Source of the DNA: Tomocerus qinae | Lineage: Eukaryota; Arthropoda; Collembola; Entomobryomorpha; Tomoceridae | DNA: 64,000 nt | Direction: 5' to 3' | NCBI GenBank assembly: GCA_020055645.1 | Contig: CM034546.1 | Coordinates: 70,742,001-70,806,000 of the forward strand | In this document: positions 23,073-33,933 of the stretch, in pieces | Layout of the letters: every line of letters begins with the position of its first letter | How positions within the stretch are numbered: the stretch's first letter is position 1 | Translations under genes and position numbers: made by a program | The notes under the pieces: model-generated | Seen by the model: the letters and a program-made list of their open reading frames with translations, nothing else | Told to the model about the DNA's origin: nothing | Databases searched by the model: none

Positions 23073-23079
23073 TAGATAG

Positions 23080-25895
23080 TTAATTGACTTTTAATTTCAA
23101 ACTACAATTAAAAACTAAGAGAATACCACATAGTAGTCAAGAATTGAGTTTTAAAAACTAAGCGATTGGGTATTTATATTAACTAAATGAAAAACAACTT
23201 AGTATACAACTAGGTCTTTAGTACTGCTATTGAATTTCAAATTGTGCGTCAATATTTGATCTAATTGCAAAACATTCTTATCCCAATAATCCCAAATGTA
23301 GTTCATTATTTTATTTATTGGAGAATATATAATTATATATATTATATTGATAATATGATTGTGTATGCGAAGAAACGAACAATAAAATACTACTACTACT
23401 ACCATTCGCTATATTTTCAAATTCTTCGCAGCTCAATCATTTTTAGAGTATATGGTTAAATTTAAATACCAATTTAATGTGCTGCCAAAAAGGAGGTCAA
23501 CACAACATAATAGATTTGATCCATATCCCGCAATAATTTACAAATGGGATTTGAAATCATTGGACTATCGAGTTTGAGTTTGCATCACCGTATTGAAAAA
23601 AAGTTTAGCTTCCTTTGGACTATATTATATTAGACAGAGTTTAAAAACGAAAAAAGCCTAGCTAGAAAATGATGCCAATTGAAAGTACGAATAAATAAAT
23701 ATATAATGCATCATTGCTTCTACCACATCGATCGAATATAGCAAGCAAACCTATTGAGGTTTCATGCTTCATGAATTTAGCATAAGAATATGTTAAGACT
23801 TTATATATACTAACTGCTGTTGAAACAGCACTATTTACCAGAGGTGGGCGCCATCCCTACTTTAACCATCCAAATATGACCCATATTCATACCCATCCCC
23901 TACTTTTATTTGATTTTAGGGATGGGATGGGAAGGGTAGTTACTTTTAAACCAAGTACGGGATGGGTACGGTATCTTCAGGTTTACATTATATTCAGAAG
24001 TATGCAGTGGGGATGGAAAGTCTTAATGTCAAGTAAGTAGGGGCCAGTACGGTATGACTTGAGCTGAGCTTTATGTGGTAGGGATGGGTAAGGTATGGCT
24101 TGAACCCAGCTTAAGTAGTAGGGATGAATACGGGAAGGATGACAGGAACCGTACACTCAACCTACTTACTTATTCGATTGTCTATAATATATTACCACTT
24201 ACGCACGTGGTATTCCAAGAAAAACAATATTACCACGAGCTTTATTACTATAAGGTCGAAACCAACAGCTCTATTTCTGATTGTTAGTAATTATATCTAT
24301 AAGTCTTCCACTGCGCACTTATTGACTACCAAAAAATTGTCTTTACATAATTAACAATAAATATTATTCAAGCTTTGTATACTTGAAGCATTTATGGGGT
24401 AGTTCATAATATATAGTGGCTATAGTTTTTAAGCGTATCTGTTCACTTCTCCTAAGTAAACAGTCCAATTCTGGGAACAAATTGTATTAATAGAAAGGTT
24501 ACAGCCATTTCCTTAGGGAATTGGTTTGTTTTCTGCTTTTACAACTTTGAATTATACAAAAAATTAACTTTACGTAAAGCAACACAATTTATTACATTGA
24601 TCTTGGCTTTTGACCCTTACATTAGGGATGGAGTACGGTAGGGTAAGGTATGGTTCCTTGTATCACAAGCTGAGTAGGGTAGGGTACGGTAAGACTGCTT
24701 ACTTTACTGGATGAGTACGGTAGGTTACGGTATGCTTTAGAATCCGACGGAGTGATATTTGGTAGGTAGGGTATGTTTCCTTACTATACCAGTTGGGTAG
24801 GGTAGGGTACGGTAAGACTCCTTACTTTACTGGTTGAGTACTGTAGGGTACGGTATGGTTCCTTACTTTACGAGTTTAGTATGGTAAGGTAAGGTATGCA
24901 AGTACGATCAAGCCCACCTCTGCTATTTACACTGTTGTCGCCAATTTGTCGGCTAGACTCATGGTCATAACTCTAGAAAGGTGAAACCAAGTTCGGTTTG
25001 CAGACAGTATTAGACTTGTGTTCTTTAGAACACAGAAAATCAAACATTAAACAAACGATGATATTTTATAGTTCTAATATTTAAGTTGACGTAAACAAGT
25101 TCAAAGTTGAAGCATGCATGCAATGACAATTATTTCGGCTGATATTGAAAAGCACAAAGTAGACCTCTGAATTGCCTATTGAACATCTTTCCGTTCGTGA
25201 GATTCTATTTTATAGTTAATGTGTTCTTCTAATACACAAATATAACGGACATCGCTTGTACAACATCATATCGGACAAGTACGTTGTGTTGTTTTTCAGT
25301 CCAAATTATTTACACAATCGTCGCCAATTTGTCGGCTAGAACTCCTTATTTCGCAGCAGTGAGTTAAAACAATATGTTTCAAATAGTTGGCCTATGTCCA
25401 TTTGAATACATGTAATGAACCATTAAACAAACACTATCAGCACGAAAACGTTAATACAAACAAGCATGCATGCAATGTGAGTATTACTTTCTTCCTGCTC
25501 TGACCTTAAGACGAGGCGAGGAAAAATCTATATTTTGTTTGTACTAAAATGAATATTAGTAACGTCCTTATTCTATTAAGCGTTTAGACTATTCTGTACG
25601 TAGTTCTCTCTAACAATTTAATTTTTTGGATAATTTTCTAAAAAAATATATAGAAAGATATAAGATAAGCTTTTTGTATTATCCAGGGAGTACGTCAATA
25701 TTAATATATATCACCTATATACTTTCACGAATAGTAATTAAATATTATAATATTGCTATACTGACGTTCCAAAATAACAAAACTATTTAAATACTTATTT
25801 TAACTTGTTTCTACAGGAAAATAATTTCAGGGTATCAAATTATTTAATTCAACATTTTTGAAAAATATTTAATAGTCAACATTTACTATCCTGAA
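23080..25895 (+). repeat. 5' flank of IR1 (segmental duplication unit A)
   Basis: The flank matches 48240-50987, 30000-31479 and 34935-36573, allowing for transposon insertions. It contains two copies of GTCGCCAATTTGTCGGCTAGA, near 24937 and 25320, a pair found ahead of every IR gene here. A short TACTACTACTAC run at 23388-23402 follows AATAAA, as in a SINE-like tail. A 1,084-bp transposon interrupts it. Confidence 0.65.
23839..24922. mobile_element. hAT-type non-autonomous element with internal GGTACGGTA repeats, 1,084 bp
   Basis: Ends are CAGAGGTGGGC and GCCCACCTCTG, the classic hAT form, flanked by CTATTTAC on both sides (23831-23838, 24923-24930). Inside are many imperfect copies of GTAGGGTACGGTA and GGGATGGGTA, at 23860-24130 and 24620-24900. 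The element is missing at the equivalent sites 30480, 35440 and 49015, so it inserted after the duplications. No transposase is visible. Confidence 0.85.
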
Positions 25896-28364
25896 ATGTT
25901 GGCACATTTGGCGTTAATATTTTTGTTGACTGAAATGGGTTTGGGCTGGAAATTGAAGGAGGTTTTGGAAATTGAAAAAGTTTGTCACATCAGTCTTCTA
26001 TTGCAGGATAGTGTCTTTACTGAAGCATTTGAGGAATCATTGCAAGAAGTAGATATCCCTTTTGCATTTACAAGACTGAAATTTCATGAGGAATTCTCTA
26101 GTTGTTCAATATCTTCAGCAGTTAACACCCCTTATGGAATTCCAGAATGCATTGTAAGAATAAACAAAATGGACCTTAATATTTCCTCCCCTCGCCCCTT
26201 GAGCCGTTTTGTTTGTGTGGCGCATATTTTGGTCAATTTCAATTCTATTAAAATTAGTGAAATATTTGTAACTAATTACATTAGTGAAAGATTTTCCAAA
26301 GTGTCAGAATATGAACGCAAAACGGGAGTGAATTGGCTAAACTGGTACAATTACGAAGAATATACTTCGGTTTACGTGATTGTCGAGCGGCAGTTTCTAG
26401 AGCTGGCAGAGGCAGGTCATATTATCTTTATTGATGACAACAAAATAGATCTTGAGGGTTGGGGTAGCAGTATAATATATCGTATATTCTATCGTAAATC
26501 ATGGTTTATACTGTCTTTGGAAGATGAAGACGATTTCTTGTATTCTATTTGTCCACATGATGCATTTTATTATTTTACAAGATTTACACTCACAATAATT
26601 CCTATATGTTCAGGAAACTATTGCCTCATTCAACAGTTACGTCAATTGGCGATCAGAAACTTCATCACAAAAAGTAATATTCCAAATTTAGCATATTTAC
26701 AAATTAATAACGGTGGTGTTTGGGAACGAATTTATAAAAAACATTACTGTGGACGGCAGCTTCAGAAAACATCTTTCACAAACACGTTTCTGAACGAAGA
26801 GCTTGGACCTTCAATTCCAATTTCTTCAATCATTTTCCAAAATTTCCCAAATGTGTCTGTTGGATTTATTTCTTGCGGTTATCATGTTCATTATTTAGAA
26901 TTAGATTTTCAACAAGAATCAGATTGGGACTACCATGGACCTCACTACATAGTAATTCCAACAATGGAGGATTCTATCAATTTTATTTCCTGCGTCGTTT
27001 TAGAAGATGAGAGTCTCTCTTTTTATGGATACATTAAACCTTTTGAACTCGAAGCATGGATAGGGTTTTTAATTACGATTATTATTTTAACTTCTTTTGT
27101 CTACGGAGTAATGTCTTACAAAAGTTATAGTAGTTTTCCGTTTGCTTTATTTTTCTGGGCAAATGTGTTAGATATCGATTATCCGTTATCAACGCAAACC
27201 AATAAAATTGTTTGGATCAAACTGATAATCGGTCCGTAGCTGCTCATGCTTATTGTACTGACAAACGCGTACAAGGGAATTGTAACTACTGATTTAGTGG
27301 AACCCCGTCCAGTAAAACAAATTGAATCGATGGAACATTTGGCTAATTTAACTGATTTTATAGCTCTTGGAGAATTTAAAGATAGCACTGAGTTCAATCC
27401 TTTCAATTTCAATCTACATAAGAGTGACCCATTAAGGCATTTAATACATGTTGAGAGCAACAATTGTCGGAAGTATTATTATTCACTTAAGACGAGAAGA
27501 GAAAAACAGTGTGATAAGTTAAGCAATTTAACTGCCGCTTTTTCGATGAAAAATGCATACGATGAAGACAACGATAGAATTATTAAATTTTTTAACTATT
27601 TCGAATCAATGCAAATTGGTGTTTTCAAGTTATTACATTTTTTGAATGCATACCTTCCAAAGCACAATAAGACTCTCAGTTTAAAAACATTGAATTCCGC
27701 CAATGCAATTGTGAAAACTTTACGCATTCCGCCTGAATTCTATTCTAAAAGTCCCTCAGAATGGATATCCCAGTGCAACAATTCTGTATTCATTATCAGA
27801 AGTTCTCGTCTGCATCGAACTCTGGACGATTCTCACTGGAATCCAGAAAGGGGAGGAGTTCGACCACTTAAGCAATTATATCAAGGAAATGAAGAAAATC
27901 CATTTATGCCTATGTCTGTACACACATCTTTTAGAAATCCATATATTCCCATGTTCACCACATTTTTGAGAGAGAAATTGCGTTCTGTGACACATTCGGG
28001 ACTTTACCAAAGATGGATTGATCATTTTAAGGAACGTAATTATACGAGGTGCAGTACTTGTTGGGACAGAGTTCCCCCAAGACCTTTAAACTTTTATAAC
28101 TCTAACATCGGCACAATATTTCCTATTTTTTCTTTCATCTTAGTTATATTTGCACTAGTCTTTACATGGGAAAAAAGGGCAAGATATAAACAATTTATCT
28201 ATTCCATCGCATTAGGTAGAGTTTTTAATTCTGTAAAAACTATTTATCATACCACTTTGCATTTCATTCGCTACCTAATAGCAAAGAAACGAACTCCAAT
28301 CCAATCGTTTGATTATCACTCTGGAAAAACTACAATGCAAAATAATAATAATTCACCTCGATGA
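25896..28364 (+). pseudogene. Divergent ionotropic receptor IR1, interrupted by one TAG codon
   Basis: The frame runs 822 codons from an ATG matching IR2-IR4, broken only by TAG at 27237-27239, where all three paralogues have TTG (Leu) inside the second membrane segment. Domain order as in ionotropic glutamate-receptor relatives: signal peptide (LALIFLLTEMGLGW), extracellular N-domain, segment 1 (EAWIGFLITIIILTSFVYGV), pore region, segment 2 (LLMLIVLTNAYKGIVTTDLV), ligand-binding lobe, segment 3 (IGTIFPIFSFILVIFALVF). The 372 codons after the stop are intact. It may be a very young pseudogene, a strain-specific null allele, or expressed by stop-codon readthrough, which is known for a fly IR (Ir75a of Drosophila sechellia). 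Without readthrough the product would lack segment 3 and half the ligand-binding site. Confidence 0.75.
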
Positions 28365-29844
28365 CTCATTCACAAACTGTTATGAAGGAAAACCTTCTCC
28401 CAAATTCCAAATGCACAGTAATGATAAATAATTTGCATAATTAGCCTATTATTTACAGAATACTGTTATCACAACACAAATTGCTCAGGTCAGGCTATTT
28501 TATTCTTATTATTATATTATTATTATATTATATCATGGATGGTACGAAATCGTAGGTTTTCACCTACAAACACAAAAAAGTTTATGCAATTTCTCTTAAT
28601 TTGCTAACCAATAAATACCAATCTCGTTTTTAAACATCAGACAACATGATTAAAACAAATCTTTTGCTTTCCCTTCAATTTTTGAAGCGAAAGCTTTAAA
28701 GTTTGTAAATAAAAATCGAAGGGAAAGATTTAGCTACTGCCTGGATCCAAGTCAAAAACAAAAGCTGCCGTAGCTATGACTTCAGCTCCGATTCGAAGCA
28801 AACGTTTTATTTCGCCATGAATGAAACCAAAGTGAAAGCTTCTTCTTCTTCATAGCTAACGCTACGAAAATGAGGATCACCTCAGGAAGTGGATCCGACT
28901 ATGTTAAAGAGTAGGAATATTTTGAAAGTTCAATAGCAATACATACTGTCCAGTTTAGTAACCACGACCATCAACTACCAATTGTCTGACGAGAGGAAGG
29001 GTAGATTAGCAGACTTGAAAAAATGTCAAGTTGCAGAGGGCTCTGATTGGTGGAACCATAGTAACTAATTTGTGAACAGAAAAAATGCTAAAATTGCGAA
29101 GCAATGCTTCGTAGCAAAAGTTTTTGCTTATTCATACGATTTGAAGCAAACACTCTCTCTAGGAGCTTTGACTCATCTTTGACTACGTAGCTAAAACCTT
29201 TAGCTTTGACTTCTAACTTCGAGCTTTCACTTCGTTTTAATCATATTTCTCATTGTAGTATTTAATAACTTTTTACTCCGTAAAGGTACCTTTTTCTCTA
29301 AAATACACTTTAGGATTTGCTTTAATGCTTTTAGTACCTTACCCTATGCAATACTCGTAAAGTAAGAGACCGTACAATACCGTACTCAACTCTTACAGTA
29401 GGGAATCATACTGTAACCTACCATATTCAACCCGTCAGATTGTAACTAACGCACATTACCGTATTTATACTCAACTTGTGAAGTAAGGTATCATATCGTA
29501 AAGTGAAGCGGAAAAAACATGTCAATAAATCAATTGTATTTTTCGTAGAGTTGAGATAAGAAACAAAATGATTGCCCACCTTGTCTTTACTAACTGCTTT
29601 TGTATATAGCAATTGGTTGACAATGTATGTCTGTTTTTGGCTTTTTTACAGTTTCAATTTCTAAATAATTAATAAGACATTGGCAAAGGACAAAAACTTT
29701 TAATAATTTATAGCATAATATAATAATCGATTTTGTATTTTGTCTAATAAGTATGGAGAAGCAAAACAGACAAATGTTATGAACAAAGAGTTTTGTTAGA
29801 AGTAATCATGTTCTATATCTAAGCATTATTTTTCACAAGACATA
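28365..29844. other. IR1-IR2 spacer, contains an insertion absent from IR2's flank
   Basis: This is the 3' flank shared with the IR2 flank (33934-34930), including a minus-oriented block of TACCGTAA/ACCCTA repeats (29330-29510) that recurs at 34430-34600. It is interrupted by the 28638-29250 insertion. No gene is seen. Confidence 0.5.
28638..29250. mobile_element. 613-bp insertion with inverted ends, probable non-autonomous transposon
   Basis: Comparison with the IR2 flank (AAACATTGTAGT near 34347) shows 613 extra bases between CAT (28635-28637) and CAT (29251-29253). Both ends contain ATGATTAAAAC in opposite orientation. The interior repeats GAAGC/GCTTT-type words. It could have a 3-bp target duplication; the class is uncertain. 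Confidence 0.55.
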
Positions 29845-29987
29845 TCGTCTGCTTAATATTACAATGTAACAAGCCATTTTATCATGGCTGAGACAATGTA
29901 ACAAACCACTATATAAGGAGATGTGGTTTGTTACAATGTCGCAGCCATGATAAAATGGCTTGTTACGTTGTAATATTAAGCAGACGA
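29845..29987. mobile_element. Tc1/mariner-type MITE, 143 bp (copy 2)
   Basis: Same family as 22928-23072: inverted ends TCGTCTGCTTAATATTACAA, TA on both sides, nearly perfect stem. The IR3 flank near 34940 lacks it. Confidence 0.85.
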
Positions 29988-31479
29988 TATGCAATATATT
30001 ATGGAACAATTAAGGTGTATAGATATTCTTTACTCTTGGCTATTGCTCATTCGCTATATTCTCAAATTCTTCGCAGCTCAATCATTTTTAGAGTATATGG
30101 TTAAATTTAAATACGAATCTAATGTACGGCCAAAAAGGAGGTCAATAACAGAATAGATTTGATCCATATCTAGCAATAATTTACACATGGGGTTTCAAAT
30201 CATTATAAACTATCGAGCTTGAGTTTGCATCACCGTATTGAAAAAAAGTTTAGCTTCCTTTTGTTTTTAATATATTAGACAGAGTTTAAAGACGAAAAAC
30301 CGCCTAACTAGAAAATGATGCCAATTCAAAGTACGAATAAATAAATACATAATGCAGCATTGCTTCTACCACATCGAATATGACAAGCACACCTATTGAG
30401 GTTTCATGCTACTTGAATTTAGCATAAGAATAGGCTAAGACATTACATACTAATATTGTTTCTTGGAACAACACAATTTACCAAGTTGTCGCCAATTTGT
30501 CGGCTAGACTCATGGTTATATCTCTAGAAAGGTGAAACCAAGTTCGGTTTGTAGACAGTATTAAACTTGTGTCCTTTAGAACACAGAAAATCAAACATTA
30601 AATAAACTATGAGATATTATAGCCCTAATATTTAAGCTAAGGACAACAAGTTTGCATGTAATGAGGGTTATTTTGGCTGATATTGAAAAGCACAAGGTAA
30701 AACTACTAAATTATCTAATGGGTCCACGTGTACAATCATATCAATAGTGGTTTCATATTATACGAGTATGCATTTAGCAAAGACTGAGTCATTACATACA
30801 ATTAATCCTAAGTCCTAATGGTAATGTTAAATGTTTTTCGAACCACCAAATTATTTACAGTCGTTGCCAACCTGTAAGCTAGGTCCTTACAAGTTAAACG
30901 AAATGTATTTCAAATGGTTTGTCCGTGTCCATTTTAATGCCTGTAATCGATACCCGATACACACTGTCAAGACGAATAGGTTAATGCAAACAAATGTGAG
31001 TATTACTTTTTTCCTGCTATGACTGTAAGACAACGAGAGGCAAAAAGCTATTTAGTTTGTAAAATGGATATTAGTAGCGTTCCTATTCTTTTAAGCATTT
31101 AAACTATCCTGCAGATAGTTCTCTAAAAACCTATTTTTTTGGGCAATTTTCCCAAGCTATTGTATTATCCAGAGAATACTTTCATATCATTAACATGTTA
31201 TATTATATATTATTATAATATATCCACAGACATTGCAAAATAACATTATATAATAATGAAATTATTTTAACTTGCTTGTACAAGGCAAATCAACTTTAGA
31301 GTATCACTTTTAGGTCAACATAAAATTATACTGCAAATTCATATTGGATTTAGGTCTACCAGTCTGCCATTATAAATACATGGTACAAGCATTGTAAAAA
31401 ATTATTACCTGTTTATTTTGTGCTAAAGTGTATTAAATGTTTTGAAAAATATTGGTCAGGCATCATTTCCTATCCTGAA
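29988..31479 (+). repeat. 5' flank of IR2 (duplication unit B)
   Basis: Matches the flanks of IR3 and IR4 at high identity. Two copies of the GTCGCCAATTTGTCGGCTAG-type motif occur, near 30486 and 30852 (the second diverged). No gene is seen; the promoter of IR2 should lie here. Confidence 0.6.
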
Positions 31480-33933
31480 ATGTTGGCACATTTCGCGTTA
31501 ATAATTTTGCTGACTAAAATGGGTTTGGGCTGGAAATTGAAGGAGGTTTTGGACATTGAAAAAGATTGCCACGTCAGTCTTCTATTCCAGGATAGTGTCT
31601 TTACTCAAGCATTTGAGGAATCACTGCAAGAAATAGATATCCCTTTTGCATTTACAAGACTGAAATTTCTTGAGGAGTTTTTTAGTTGTTCAATACATTC
31701 AGCAGTTGACATTTATTATGACACACCAGACTGCATTTTTAGATTAAACAAAATGAACCTTAATATTTCATCCCCTCGGCCCCTGACCCGCTTTGTTTGT
31801 GTTGCGCACATTTTGATCAATTTCAATTCTATTAAAGTTAGTGAAGTATTTTTAACCAATTACATTAGTGAAAGATTTTCCAAAGTGTCAGAATATGAAC
31901 ACAAAACGGGAGTGAATTGGCTAAACTGGTACAATTACGAAGAATATACTTCTATATACTTGATTGTCGAGAGGAACTTTCTAGAGTTGGCAAAGTCAGG
32001 TCACAACTTCTTTATGGATGACAAAATATTATATACTTATAGGGGCTACAGTGCGACAAATATATATCGTCTATTCTATCGTAAATCATGGTTTATATTG
32101 TCTGTGGAGGATGAAGACAATTCCTTCTTGTATTTTATTTGTCCACAGTCAGCAAATGATTATTTTAGCGTATTTACATTCACAATAATTCCTATATGCT
32201 TCGGAAACTATTGCCTTGGTCAACCGTTACGTCAAATGGGGATCAGAAACTTCATCACAAAAAGTGATATTCCAAACTTAGTATTTTTAGGAATTCATGA
32301 TGGTGATGCTTGGGAAAGATATGATAAAACCCAATACTGTGGACGACAGCTTCAGAAAACTTCTTTTACAAAAACGTTTTTAAATGAAGAGTTTGGACCT
32401 TCGATTCCAATTTCTTCTATTATTTTCGAAAGTTTCCCAAATTTGACTTCAGGATTCATAGATTGTAGTTATAGAGGTAGTATTATAGATTTAGATTTTC
32501 AACAAGAATCTGATTGGGATTATTATAGACCGCACTACATAGTAATTCCAACAATGGAGGATTCTATCAATTTTATTTCCTGCGTCGTTTTGGAAGATGA
32601 GAGCCTCTCTTTCTATGGATACATTAAACCTTTTGAACTCGAAGCATGGATAGGATTCCTCATTTCAGTTATTATTGTAACTGCTTTCGTCTACGGAGTA
32701 ATTTCTTACAAAAGTTATAGTAGTTTTCCGTTTGTTGTAATTTTCTTGGCATATATGTTGGAAGTCAGTTATCCGTTATCCACGCTGGCCAGGAAAAAGA
32801 TTTGGTTCAAACTGATAATCGGTCCTTTGCTGCTCATGCTTATTGTACTGACAAACGAGTACAAGGGAATTGTAACTACTGATTTAGTGGAACCCCGTCC
32901 AGTTAAGAAAATTAAATCGATGGAACATTTGTCTAGATTAACAGATTTTATAGCTCTTGGAGAATTTAAGGATAGCACTGAGTTCAATCCTTTCAATTTT
33001 AACCTAAATAAAAACGACCCACTAAGGAAACTAATAAAGGATTTTATCAACCATTGTCCCCAAGGTGATACTAAAGACTTGTGTGATAATTTAGGGATTT
33101 TAACTGCCAATTTTTCACTGAAAAATGCATACGATGAAGATGACGATAGAGTTATTGAATTTTTTAACAGTTTTGAAACACTAAAAAATGATGTTTTTAA
33201 GTTAATACATTTTTTGAATTCCTACCTCTCAAAGCATAAAAAGACTCTCAGTTTAAAAACATTGAATTCTGCCAATGCAATTATCAAAACGTTTCGTATT
33301 CCACCAGAATTCTATACAAAAAGTCCTTCAGAATGGATATCCCAGTTCAACAATTCTGTATTCATTATCAGAAGTTCTCGCCTGCATCGAACCCTGGACG
33401 ATTCTCACTGGAATCCAGAAAGGGGAGGAGTTCGACCACTTAAGCAGTTATACCAAGGAAATGGAGAAAATCCGTTCATGCCTATGTCTGTACACACATC
33501 TTTTAGAAATCTATATATTCCCATGTTCACCACATTTCTGAGAGAAAAATTACGTTCTGTGACTCATTCTGGACTTTACCAAAGATGGATAGAGCATTTT
33601 AAGGAACGTAATTACACAAGATGCAAAACTTGTTGGGACAGAGTTCCCCCAAGACCTTTAAACTTTTATAACTCTAATATCGGCACAATATTTCCTATTT
33701 TTTCTTTCTTCTTAGTTATATTTGCAGTAGTGTTTACATGGGAGTACAGGGCAAGATATAAAAAAATTATCTATTTCCTCGCATCAGGTGGATTTTTTAA
33801 TTGTGTAAGAAATAAATGTCGTACTGTTTGGCATTTAATTTACCAACTGACACCAAAGAATCAAACTCCAGTCCAAACGTTTGATTATCACTCTGAAAAT
33901 ACAATACGAAATAATATTAAGTCACCTCGATGA
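31480..33933 (+). CDS. Divergent ionotropic receptor IR2, intact
   Basis: This is an 817-residue protein from ATG 31480; the frame extends upstream to 31420 without an ATG. It has a signal peptide (FALIILLTKMGLGW), a long extracellular part with scattered cysteines, membrane segment 1 at about 388-411 (EAWIGFLISVIIVTAFVYGV), a pore-like stretch ending YPLST, segment 2 at about 441-465 running into TNEYKGIVTTDLVEPRP, the position of the conserved SYTANL-type motif of glutamate receptors, then the second ligand-binding lobe and segment 3 at about 733-755. Arthropod IRs are ligand-gated cation channels on chemosensory neurons, usually working with co-receptors. Single exon, as is usual for divergent IRs. 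It is one of four tandem paralogues. The ligand cannot be predicted. Confidence 0.75.
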   Translation: MLAHFALIILLTKMGLGWKLKEVLDIEKDCHVSLLFQDSVFTQAFEESLQEIDIPFAFTRLKFLEEFFSCSIHSAVDIYYDTPDCIFRLNKMNLNISSPRPLTRFVCVAHILINFNSIKVSEVFLTNYISERFSKVSEYEHKTGVNWLNWYNYEEYTSIYLIVERNFLELAKSGHNFFMDDKILYTYRGYSATNIYRLFYRKSWFILSVEDEDNSFLYFICPQSANDYFSVFTFTIIPICFGNYCLGQPLRQMGIRNFITKSDIPNLVFLGIHDGDAWERYDKTQYCGRQLQKTSFTKTFLNEEFGPSIPISSIIFESFPNLTSGFIDCSYRGSIIDLDFQQESDWDYYRPHYIVIPTMEDSINFISCVVLEDESLSFYGYIKPFELEAWIGFLISVIIVTAFVYGVISYKSYSSFPFVVIFLAYMLEVSYPLSTLARKKIWFKLIIGPLLLMLIVLTNEYKGIVTTDLVEPRPVKKIKSMEHLSRLTDFIALGEFKDSTEFNPFNFNLNKNDPLRKLIKDFINHCPQGDTKDLCDNLGILTANFSLKNAYDEDDDRVIEFFNSFETLKNDVFKLIHFLNSYLSKHKKTLSLKTLNSANAIIKTFRIPPEFYTKSPSEWISQFNNSVFIIRSSRLHRTLDDSHWNPERGGVRPLKQLYQGNGENPFMPMSVHTSFRNLYIPMFTTFLREKLRSVTHSGLYQRWIEHFKERNYTRCKTCWDRVPPRPLNFYNSNIGTIFPIFSFFLVIFAVVFTWEYRARYKKIIYFLASGGFFNCVRNKCRTVWHLIYQLTPKNQTPVQTFDYHSENTIRNNIKSPR

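Noticed and set aside
27237-27239. Selenocysteine or other recoding at the IR1 stop
   Set aside because: The codon is TAG, not TGA, and the paralogues have leucine; readthrough remains possible but recoding to a special residue is unsupported.
27179-27463. Minus-strand ORFs inside the IR genes (also 32769, 37881, 38157, 52176, 52572)
   Set aside because: They are shadows of the receptor coding sequence, repeated in each paralogue at the same place.
31420-31479. 20-residue extension of IR2 (and the same at 50928 for IR4)
   Set aside because: The frame opens at GTG and has no ATG; the shared ATG followed by a signal peptide is the better start.
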